Origin: an uncultured Bacteroidota bacterium
Lineage (GTDB): Bacteria; Bacteroidota; Bacteroidia; Chitinophagales; Chitinophagaceae
NCBI GenBank assembly: GCA_903912435.1
Contig: CAIWHI010000122.1
Location: forward strand, 1 to 8,915
DNA: 8,915 nt
Direction: 5' to 3'
The translations under genes were made by a program, and so were the position numbers. Positions 1 through 6,109 of the stretch are shown in pieces (position 1 is the stretch's first letter; each line of letters begins with the position of its first letter). The notes under the pieces were generated by a model. That model was given only the letters and a program-made list of their open reading frames with translations. It was not told the origin of the DNA and made no database searches.

Positions 1-572
1 TCGATAGATGGGTGCTCCATGCTGATCATAGAAGTATCAGATACCAATACTACATCAGCTTTCAGGCGCTCCTTATTAGCCTCAAGGAAGATGCCCAGAT
101 TGTTTGAGCCAACTTCTTCCTCACCTTCTATCATTATTTTCACATTACATGGCAATGAGTTGGTTTTAGCCATCACCTCAAGAGCCTTGATATGCATAAA
201 CATTTGTCCCTTATCATCGCATGCTCCCCTTGCATAAATCTTACCATCCCTGATAACCGGTTCAAATGGCCCACTTGTCCACAGATTCAATGGATCGGCA
301 GGCTGCACGTCGTAGTGGCCGTATACCAAAATGGTAGGTAATTTAGGGTCTACAATTTTCTGTCCAAATACTATAGGATGGCCGGCAGTAGGACATACCT
401 CAGCACTGTCGCAACCAGCCTTCAGCATATGTTCTTTTACTGCCTCTGCGCAACGCGCCACATCTTCTTTATACTTGCTATCGGCACTTACTGATGGTAT
501 GCGCAACAGGTCGAGCAATTCATCAAGAAAACGGTCTTTATTATCGGATTGATATTCTTTCCAGGCTTGCAT
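1..572 (-). CDS. M20-family metallodipeptidase, N-terminal part (runs off left edge)
   Basis: Zinc-dependent peptidase of the M20 (ArgE/DapE/carnosinase-like) family, expected to hydrolyse dipeptides or short peptides in the cytoplasm. Reading from the ATG at 572-570, 190 residues are visible before the edge; there is no stop, and the family is usually about 450 residues, so the rest of the catalytic domain and the dimerisation lid lie outside. Active-site motifs are present: HYDVQP with zinc ligand H86 and D88; RGACDDKGQ with the likely bridging ligand D119; EGEEEVGS with the likely general base E152 and ligand E153; and SDT with ligand D179. No signal peptide is seen. The start fits because the protein opens with a typical M20 N-terminal helix and a promoter-like box lies 19 bp upstream. 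Family assignment is firm; the substrate is not determined. The sequence most resembles the M20 dipeptidase branch rather than DapE. Confidence 0.93.
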   Translation of the reverse strand, partial: MQAWKEYQSDNKDRFLDELLDLLRIPSVSADSKYKEDVARCAEAVKEHMLKAGCDSAEVCPTAGHPIVFGQKIVDPKLPTILVYGHYDVQPADPLNLWTSGPFEPVIRDGKIYARGACDDKGQMFMHIKALEVMAKTNSLPCNVKIMIEGEEEVGSNNLGIFLEANKERLKADVVLVSDTSMISMEHPSI

Positions 573-590
573 GAAGTTTTATTTAGGCTG

Positions 591-598
591 CAAAAGTA
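591..598 (-). promoter_or_regulatory. Bacteroidota -7 promoter box for the M20 dipeptidase
   Basis: On the minus strand this reads TACTTTTG, an exact match to the Bacteroidota consensus TAnnTTTG. It would place the transcription start about 12-15 bases before the ATG at 572, giving a short AT-rich leader. No clear TTG is seen at the -33 position, so the call rests on the -7 match and its location. Confidence 0.55.
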
Positions 599-603
599 CA
601 GAA

Positions 604-621
604 TTAGCGCGAAAACGCTAA
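604..621. promoter_or_regulatory. Perfect 6-bp inverted repeat in the -33 region of the M20 promoter
   Basis: TTAGCG (604-609) and CGCTAA (616-621) are perfect inverted complements separated by six bases. They sit just upstream of the -7 box at 591-598, where a -33 element would be expected. This placement would suit an operator for a dimeric regulator, but a 6-bp dyad can occur by chance. The regulator, if any, is unknown. Confidence 0.25.
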
Positions 622-638
622 TGATTAAAAGATAATAA

Positions 639-672
639 AAATGCTCAAAGTCTTGGTAGACTTTGAGCATTT
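639..672 (-). terminator. Rho-independent terminator of the lipoprotein gene
   Basis: A perfect 14-bp inverted repeat (639-652 with 659-672) encloses a 6-base loop. On the minus strand the stem begins 25 bases after the lipoprotein stop codon and is followed by TTTTATTATCTTTT, a T-rich tract. The geometry is that of an intrinsic terminator. It separates the lipoprotein gene from the dipeptidase promoter, so the two genes are probably independent units. The stem is GC-poor but long. Confidence 0.85.
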
Positions 673-697
673 AAATAACTAATTCTTATGCTTACAA

Positions 698-1147
698 CTA
701 TTGATAAAGCACATTAAAACTTCCCTCAGTTACTATATAATTTGCTGTAGAAAAACTAAACGTACCACCTACAGTGCTATCAGTTAGGGCCTGAATGGAA
801 ACTTTACCAGTAGTAGCTATTTCAGGTGAACTAAACACATTATAATCAAGTGCGTAAAATGCTGAGTCGTTTTTTTGAGGTATATTGTAGGTACCCTTGT
901 TCTTAAAATTATTGATTCTGAATTCTATTGACCTGCCGGTGCTGTCATAACCTGAGAATATTACATCATTGGTACCACCGATAGTGCTCTCGTAGCTAAA
1001 CCACTGGGCTACCCATGGCACACCATTTATTTTGGCACTCATCCCACGAGCCATTACGGGGTCTGGGGTAGTGGTGCTACTTTTTTTACATGCTGCAAAT
1101 GCCAATAGAGCGAGGGCAAACAACACAGGAATTATACGATTTTTCAT
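698..1147 (-). CDS. Small secreted lipoprotein, DUF6252-like
   Basis: A 149-residue lipoprotein of unknown function. Residues 1-19 form a signal peptide (basic MKNR, then a Leu/Ala-rich core) ending in a lipobox-like FAAC, with C20 as the probable lipidated cysteine, followed by a Ser/Thr/Pro linker to about residue 32. The mature part starts with SAKINGVPW (37-45), has GTYNIP at 85-90 and ends in a beta-rich GTFSFS...GSFNV stretch (128-146). This pattern resembles small Bacteroidota lipoproteins of the DUF6252 type, from memory of the family rather than a search. Anchoring in the periplasm or on the outer membrane is expected. It has its own -7 box and a strong terminator, so it is probably monocistronic. 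No catalytic residues are recognisable. Confidence 0.85.
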   Translation of the reverse strand: MKNRIIPVLFALALLAFAACKKSSTTTPDPVMARGMSAKINGVPWVAQWFSYESTIGGTNDVIFSGYDSTGRSIEFRINNFKNKGTYNIPQKNDSAFYALDYNVFSSPEIATTGKVSIQALTDSTVGGTFSFSTANYIVTEGSFNVLYQ

Positions 1148-1162
1148 CTTTAAATATTTTTA

Positions 1163-1170
1163 CAAAGATA
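1163..1170 (-). promoter_or_regulatory. Bacteroidota -7 promoter box for the lipoprotein gene
   Basis: The minus strand reads TATCTTTG, matching TAnnTTTG exactly, 15 bases upstream of the ATG at 1147. About 20 bases further upstream is a T-run but no clear TTG. The remaining gap to 1239 is AT-rich and shows no other structure. Confidence 0.5.
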
Positions 1171-1239
1171 ATCATTAGGAACGTTTATTAAAAAACACCC
1201 CCTATATGACGATGTTAATTAACTTTTAGACATGACACC

Positions 1240-2013
1240 CTATGTTATGGAATGATCGTTCATAAATTGGTCTATCCATTTCCTCGCTTCATCCTGGGTA
1301 TAATAGGAGAAATTACGGTAGCGGTGGTGCACATCTATTATCTCGGCTATTCCATCTGTAACCAGTGCCTTGTTTTCCCAGTTTACAATATGGTGCATCA
1401 CTGTTTCCAGGCATCCTTTTTTATAGGCTATCTGTCCTATCACATGCACAAGGGTCCACCTTACCCTCCTGGTTTTGTCATATTGCAATTCGTAAAGCAG
1501 GGGTAATATATCTTCGGGGTGGGTGCGGCCACGCAACTCTATCCCATGGCAAATTTCCCTGCGTATTTCTTTATCCTCATGGTGAAGGTATCCCCGCGAC
1601 CATTCTATTACCGGTGCAGGATTTTTCTCACCCATTTTCTTCATGCTCCCTATCACTGCATTGCGCACCGAGTGGTGGGCATCAAATAACCCGGTATCGA
1701 AAATAGGGCTCACCACCTCAAAATCGTGCTTGCCTATTTCGCCGGCAGCATTTACTGCGGTTTGCCTTACTTTGGGTTCAGGGTGCGCCAGAAGTGTATT
1801 CAAAAGGTCCAATATTTGTTGCCGCAAATCCCCCCTTGCCAAGTATATCCTACCAATGGCTATGTATGCCGACTTACGGATATAAGTATCCCCATCTGAA
1901 AAATAAGTGATGAACAAGGATTGGCTATCCTTCTCCAATTCCCATTCCAGATCCTGGTGTATTTGTACTACCACCTTATCCCTATGGGCCTTATCAAGGT
2001 CATAAAATGCCAT
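1240..2013 (-). CDS. HEAT-repeat protein
   Basis: A 257-residue soluble alpha-solenoid protein without signal peptide or membrane segment. At least five HEAT-like helical units can be seen by their VR.(T/A)A..A.G.I signature: about 43-60 (YIRKSAYIAIGRI), 79-95 (KVRQTAVNAAGEIG), 112-128 (SVRNAVIGSMKKMG), 147-160 (EIRREICHGIEL) and 181-197 (RRVRWTLVHVIGQIA). HEAT solenoids usually act as binding scaffolds; no partner can be named. The C-terminal half, rich in Arg, His and Trp, is faintly reminiscent of the AlkC/AlkD DNA glycosylase fold, but I could not assign that family's catalytic Asp, so this is only an alternative. The gene starts 51 bp after the glycosyltransferase stop with no terminator between them, so co-transcription is likely. 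A near-match -7 box (TAATTTTC) lies too close to the ATG to be convincing. Confidence 0.85.
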   Translation of the reverse strand: MAFYDLDKAHRDKVVVQIHQDLEWELEKDSQSLFITYFSDGDTYIRKSAYIAIGRIYLARGDLRQQILDLLNTLLAHPEPKVRQTAVNAAGEIGKHDFEVVSPIFDTGLFDAHHSVRNAVIGSMKKMGEKNPAPVIEWSRGYLHHEDKEIRREICHGIELRGRTHPEDILPLLYELQYDKTRRVRWTLVHVIGQIAYKKGCLETVMHHIVNWENKALVTDGIAEIIDVHHRYRNFSYYTQDEARKWIDQFMNDHSIT

Positions 2014-2064
2014 GGGCGAAAATTACATTAATTGGATAAATATTGGGCTGGAAACTCGTGTTGT

Positions 2065-3513
2065 CTACCGCATTCTATACAACGTATATCCTTCTGCAAT
2101 AACCACACTATCAATAGGGTGCTGCACCTCGGCAAGGTAATGGTTGTTAAAACCATCGGCAAGGCCCTTTACGGTTAGCGCATATTTTACATGCATACTG
2201 TCGAATAACTTATGGTTTTCTTCCATTGGCAATAACCAGGCCTGTACCATGCATCTTTTATTGGTATATAGGGTAAGAAAACGGGGACGTGAAAATAGAA
2301 CCAGTTCACTATCGCCCACATGGTCTTGTATATAGCGGAAAGCCTGGTAATCTTTGGCAGCAGGTACATAGCCTATAGGTGGGTTTGTGGTGCTTTTCAG
2401 GTATTTGAACCCGGTTACCAGGCAAACTACCGTAATCGCTATACCTATCTTCCGGGTTGGGATTGAGGTTAGCGCCGGTAGTATTTTTTGCAAGGCCAGG
2501 TAGCAGTAATAATAAACTATAGCTATTGCCGGTAAAAAATAACGGCTGTCGTGGATAGGGTAGTAGAGCATTAGCCCTATCATAAGGCAAAAGAACAGGT
2601 CCTCTATTTTTAATCCCCTGCGCACCGAAATCGCAAACCCTATTAGGGTGCATATTAATCCGGCACTTTGCATAATGCTTACCATTACTGTGCGAAACCC
2701 ACTATCGGTTTCATAATAGAAGAACCCATAAATAGTCTGAACCAAAAAATTCACATTATTGCGGCATATTTCCAAAATACCTGTATGAGACACATCTTTC
2801 AGGTAATTGAGGTAAAACCCACCTGCTGAGAGGGGTGTATAGAAAATAAACCTGTTGACCACATAAAGCAACACAGGCATGCCCAAAGCAATATATGCAC
2901 CGGGTAGCAGTATGGCCTTGTTGATAGGCTTGCGCAGATATAGAGCCCTACCGGCATGATAGATTAGCAGTAATACCTCGGCACCTACTAGTAATATAGC
3001 CTGTGTGCGAATCATTACCGCCATTGTGCTTAGTATTATTAGTAAGGCAATGCGTGAGGGTTTAAATACCTCAGAGCGTCTGTAGAGTAGGTAGAGCATC
3101 ACAAACAAGAGGCAGGGCAGGTCAGACCAGATGCATTGTTTTATATCAACCATTATGCCACTATAGCCTATTAGCAGTGCGAGGCAAATAGCTGACACCA
3201 CTCCCATCTGCTTCCTGAACCAGGCCATTAGGGTAAGCATTAAACCCAATAATAGCACCGTATTAAAATAGCACATGGGCTTAATAGATAGCCCCCATAT
3301 TTTTACTATAGGAGCTAATAATAACGGAAACCCCGGTGGGTATTGCGGAGGGGAAAAGCAGATATTCCGGGTATAAAATACAAAACCGGTTTTATAAAAT
3401 GGGATACCCTTACTTATATTCTCAGCTTCTTTTATATATAGGGCATAATCATCTCCCCCCCACGAATGCCCCTCATGCACATTTAAAAAGAACAGGGGAA
3501 TTGCAAGAAGCAC
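2065..3513 (-). CDS. Polytopic membrane glycosyltransferase, GT39/PMT-like (GT-C fold)
   Basis: An integral membrane protein of 482 residues from the GTG at 3513, with about 11 hydrophobic segments. It resembles GT39-type GT-C glycosyltransferases, which transfer a sugar from a polyprenyl-phosphate donor on the outer face of the inner membrane. Supporting features are an early acidic pair after the first hydrophobic segment (GGDDYALY, D21-D22), PPQYPPGFPLLLAP at 55-68, and HDSRYFLPAIAI at 321-332 before late membrane segments. The roughly 110-residue C-terminus is mostly soluble. Acceptor and donor are unknown. The start is uncertain: GTG gives a cut-short first membrane helix, while the frame stays open upstream to a TAA at about 3586 and encodes a natural extension (RKYYPYLLL), but without any ATG, GTG or TTG. 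The downstream HEAT gene is 51 bp away, so the two probably form an operon. Confidence 0.75.
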   Translation of the reverse strand: MLLAIPLFFLNVHEGHSWGGDDYALYIKEAENISKGIPFYKTGFVFYTRNICFSPPQYPPGFPLLLAPIVKIWGLSIKPMCYFNTVLLLGLMLTLMAWFRKQMGVVSAICLALLIGYSGIMVDIKQCIWSDLPCLLFVMLYLLYRRSEVFKPSRIALLIILSTMAVMIRTQAILLVGAEVLLLIYHAGRALYLRKPINKAILLPGAYIALGMPVLLYVVNRFIFYTPLSAGGFYLNYLKDVSHTGILEICRNNVNFLVQTIYGFFYYETDSGFRTVMVSIMQSAGLICTLIGFAISVRRGLKIEDLFFCLMIGLMLYYPIHDSRYFLPAIAIVYYYCYLALQKILPALTSIPTRKIGIAITVVCLVTGFKYLKSTTNPPIGYVPAAKDYQAFRYIQDHVGDSELVLFSRPRFLTLYTNKRCMVQAWLLPMEENHKLFDSMHVKYALTVKGLADGFNNHYLAEVQHPIDSVVIAEGYTLYRMR

Positions 3514-3577
3514 AAGCAGAAGATATGGATAATATTTCCTGATACGATTTCGGGAGATTAGTAAAACTTCAAATCTA

Positions 3578-3585
3578 CAAAATTA
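3578..3585 (-). promoter_or_regulatory. Bacteroidota -7 promoter box for the glycosyltransferase-HEAT unit
   Basis: The minus strand reads TAATTTTG, an exact TAnnTTTG match. It would start the transcript near 3571, about 58 bases before the GTG at 3513. It therefore limits the true translation start to the 3513-3571 interval. No clear -33 TTG was found. Confidence 0.45.
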
Positions 3586-3675
3586 TTAAAGAACAGGGCT
3601 TGGTAAAGAAAACGTGAATTGGGGAAATAAATTTTGGAGAAGTGGGATTTGACATAAAAAAGCGCATTACAACCG

Positions 3676-3726
3676 CATTGGGCGTAGTCACTTGGTTGGG
3701 CCTAGTTAAGAGACTACAACCCTATG
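3676..3726 (+). repeat. Dispersed intergenic hairpin repeat, copy 1
   Basis: This is copy 1 of a three-copy family, in the 3514-3761 gap. The core TTGGGCGTAGT is at 3678-3688 and a second half-unit TTGGGCCTAGT is at 3696-3706, differing at one base and offset by 18 bp. The ends form an imperfect inverted repeat: GTAGTC (3684-3689) pairs with GACTAC (3712-3717), GGG (3680-3682) with CCC (3720-3722), and CAT (3676-3678) with ATG (3724-3726), with a C/AA internal loop and one mismatch. It lies between the end of the secreted-protein gene and the glycosyltransferase promoter. A run of six T (minus strand) at 3661-3656 follows about 15 bases beyond the stem, so a role in ending the secreted-protein transcript is possible but not compelling. 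The rest of the gap is AT-rich with nothing else recognised. Confidence 0.7.
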
Positions 3727-3761
3727 TTTGCGATACAATCTTCAACAGATACTTACCATTA

Positions 3762-5888
3762 TTATTTCCTGAGAATCTTATTGGTAATGGTGTTGTTATT
3801 GCGCAAGTTGATAACCTTTAGTAGATATACGCCATTGGGCAGTATAGGCTCTATTTCTAGTTCGTTGCCTTTATAGATTGTTTCAAATGCAATATTGCCA
3901 AGCACATCTATTATTTGCACCTTCCATTGGGTGCTGGTATCGGGGAAGCCAATGAAAATTTGCTTGGAAAAGGGGTTAGGATAAATACTTACCTGGTCGT
4001 AAATCCTGCTTGTAGGTAAAGTGTTATGTGGGGCATTTTTTAAGCTGATTACATTAGTTGTCGTATTGGTCTTTATAGGGTTATTGAAATCAAAAGTGAT
4101 ATAAGTGGTATTGAAAATACTATCACCCAGATTTGCATCTTCCCTTGTATTAATGGAGAATACAAATTCGCCATGAGACCCATCCGGGTTACTCATACTA
4201 TCTGGTAGGTTAATGTTGGCATAAAACACCTTGATAACATTATCAGCCAGCCAGGTTATAGATGCTTTATCAGAGCTATTATTTAATGCTTTAAATGACA
4301 ACATATCAAGATGGCTGTCTAAAGTGTCAATCAAAGTAATGTTTCTTGCAGGAGAATTACCTGTATTTTCATATCCTATTGTATAGACCAGGGGCTTGTC
4401 ATTTGTGAAATAATAGGGTCTGTTTACCTCTTTTATATTGGGGTCTAATGATGATACCGTGGTTCCGCAAAATACTGTACTGTCATCTGTTAGGCCCAAA
4501 TTGTTGGCATAGGATGAAAAAGCATAAAACGTCAACAAACTACCCATCCCTATTGATGAATCAACAACAATATCAATAATTATACTATCCATACACCCCG
4601 GTTGTAGGCTATCTATTTTATAAACCAGAGTATCGCCATAGGTAGCTATAGGTGTTATTGAGGATGATACAAAAGTGCAATTGGAGTCTAAAATAACTTT
4701 GAAGGTAGTATCAATAATTACACTACCATTATTATGTAAGTCTGCATGAAGGTGGCTCACATATCCGGGCACCAGGCAATGGCTGCCTAGTGAAATTTGC
4801 AAATTCTTATGTATATTAAATAAACTATCAAAGTTTACAGCATAAATATGTGCAGTACCTGCACTATCGGTTAAATATGCACAGAAGCCTCCACCAATAT
4901 TATTGGGTATTATAGCTGTGGAAAAAAAATTATTCTCGGTAAATGGATTAGCTACAGTATCAATTAGGTGAAACCCTGTATCATAACGATAAAATCCATT
5001 GATAAAAGGAGCTTCCATAATATAATCGCCCCGTGAAGTTTCTGTAGTATAGCCAAAATAAAAATTACTATTAAAAACTATTTGATGAATAATATGTCCA
5101 TCGGAATTTACTTTAATCAATCTGGAGATAGCCGTATCACCAACATAGGCAATGGTTCCATTATCAGAAGTACCAATTATGTACCACGAATCTGTAACAT
5201 TTACCGGACCAATATAATTATCATAAAGTAAAACTCCATTTTCATCATATTTACCCATATCGGTACTTGTAATAAATGCTACACCATTATCAGCAGTTTT
5301 CCCTGTTGTCAAAGTACAATTAGTAAATGTTTTCGACCAAACAAGGTTATCACTACTATCATATTTATCCAGATATTCTACTAATAGGGAGGTGCCTGCA
5401 AAATAAGCTATATAATATCCATTATTGTCTGCTCTCATTACATTCAAGCCAGACTGTATTACAAAACCGTTAGTAGGCTTAGTTATTCTATTTTTAATAT
5501 TGCCGTTTGAATCCAATCGGGTAAACACAATAATATCATTTTCATAAGGCTCAACAAAAGTATTACCTCCAATAACGTAATCTCCATTGGTAAGTTGAGC
5601 CATGGCAATCGGGACAACTCTACCCCTAAAATCAATAGCATCTCTTAGTTGCCATTGCACATCACCTCTAATATTAACTTTAACAATGTAATAGTCAGAA
5701 TTATAAGGATCGCCTGAATTATTTAGTGTGTTTAGACATATTACTCCACCATAATTTTGGCTATAATCATAGCATAGAACCTCATTCGATGGAATTGGAG
5801 TTACATAAGTTTTATGCCATGGCTGGGCATAAGTATTAATAATAACTAAAAGGGAGATAATAAATAGATAGAGTTTCTTAGGAGACAT
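3762..5888 (-). CDS. Secreted protein with DUF7619-like domain and type IX secretion sorting tail
   Basis: A 708-residue exported protein. Residues 1-21 form a signal peptide (MSPKK, hydrophobic core, TYA/Q cleavage). Residues about 25-400 contain recurring beta-strand blades of the kind NGDYVIGGN / LDSNGNI / DNGYYIAYF, suggesting a propeller-like fold similar to delta-60 or SBBP-type repeats. Residues about 480-615, from SLDPNIKEV through YTIGYENTGNSPARNITLIDTL to TYITFDFNNPI, resemble the Ig-like DUF7619/DUF11-type domain common in such proteins. The final 85 residues or so, with YPNPF at 636-640, VQIIDVLGN and NGVYLLKV, form a type A sorting domain, so export by the type IX system to the cell surface or medium is expected. 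Function is unknown; adhesion or surface coat is plausible. No catalytic motif was seen. The gene is visibly more AT-rich than the kinase gene and is bracketed by repeat copies 1 and 2. Confidence 0.92.
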   Translation of the reverse strand: MSPKKLYLFIISLLVIINTYAQPWHKTYVTPIPSNEVLCYDYSQNYGGVICLNTLNNSGDPYNSDYYIVKVNIRGDVQWQLRDAIDFRGRVVPIAMAQLTNGDYVIGGNTFVEPYENDIIVFTRLDSNGNIKNRITKPTNGFVIQSGLNVMRADNNGYYIAYFAGTSLLVEYLDKYDSSDNLVWSKTFTNCTLTTGKTADNGVAFITSTDMGKYDENGVLLYDNYIGPVNVTDSWYIIGTSDNGTIAYVGDTAISRLIKVNSDGHIIHQIVFNSNFYFGYTTETSRGDYIMEAPFINGFYRYDTGFHLIDTVANPFTENNFFSTAIIPNNIGGGFCAYLTDSAGTAHIYAVNFDSLFNIHKNLQISLGSHCLVPGYVSHLHADLHNNGSVIIDTTFKVILDSNCTFVSSSITPIATYGDTLVYKIDSLQPGCMDSIIIDIVVDSSIGMGSLLTFYAFSSYANNLGLTDDSTVFCGTTVSSLDPNIKEVNRPYYFTNDKPLVYTIGYENTGNSPARNITLIDTLDSHLDMLSFKALNNSSDKASITWLADNVIKVFYANINLPDSMSNPDGSHGEFVFSINTREDANLGDSIFNTTYITFDFNNPIKTNTTTNVISLKNAPHNTLPTSRIYDQVSIYPNPFSKQIFIGFPDTSTQWKVQIIDVLGNIAFETIYKGNELEIEPILPNGVYLLKVINLRNNNTITNKILRK

Positions 5889-5905
5889 AGTAAGATAATT
5901 TACAA

Positions 5906-5913
5906 CGAATATA
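5906..5913 (-). promoter_or_regulatory. Possible -7 box for the secreted-protein gene
   Basis: The minus strand reads TATATTCG, one mismatch from TAnnTTTG, 17 bases upstream of the ATG at 5888. Position and AT-rich leader suit a promoter, but the match is imperfect and no -33 element is evident. Confidence 0.3.
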
Positions 5914-5980
5914 CGAAATATTGGTTTCTTTATTTAATTCACATAAAATTTTTTAGGCTTGAATCAGCCAATATTTTTTC

Positions 5981-6026
5981 TTGTTGGGCGTAGTATATGG
6001 TTGGGCCTAGTAAGGACGCTTAACAA
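5981..6026 (+). repeat. Dispersed intergenic hairpin repeat, copy 2
   Basis: This copy lies in the gap between the kinase terminator and the secreted-protein promoter. The core TTGGGCGTAGT is at 5984-5994 and the second half-unit TTGGGCCTAGT is at 6001-6011, offset by 17 bp. The outer arms TTGTTGGGCGT (5981-5991) and ACGCTTAACAA (6016-6026) can form an 11-bp stem if read as plus-strand RNA, with two adjacent G.U pairs and no mismatch. On the minus strand the same positions would be two A/C mismatches. This copy has the strongest hairpin of the family. Confidence 0.75.
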
Positions 6027-6049
6027 ACAAACAAATTACCAATAACAAA

Positions 6050-6090
6050 AGAAGTGCACCACCACCCAAATAAGGTGGCAATGCACTTCT
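6050..6090 (-). terminator. Hairpin terminator of the hybrid kinase gene
   Basis: A perfect 9-bp outer stem (6050-6058 with 6082-6090) is joined to an inner 5-bp stem, CCACC (6059-6063) with GGTGG (6074-6078), through a three-base bulge on one side. On the minus strand it begins about 20 bases after the kinase stop and is followed by TTTGTTATT. The stem is strong but the T-tract is interrupted, so termination is likely rather than certain. Confidence 0.7.
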
Positions 6091-6109
6091 ACAAAAAAAA
6101 ATATCAAAA

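Noticed and set aside
3655..3726. Intrinsic terminator for the secreted-protein gene formed by repeat copy 1 and the T-run at 3661-3656
   Set aside because: The stem ends about 15 bases before the T-run. A closer alternative stem is only about six pairs with a mismatch, so it is too weak to list as a terminator.
5981..6026. Integron attC site: GTTGGGC and GCTTAAC fit the GTTRRRY and RYYYAAC core patterns
   Set aside because: The order is reversed relative to attC (RYYYAAC should come first), copies 1 and 3 do not carry both boxes, the element is short, and no integrase is visible.
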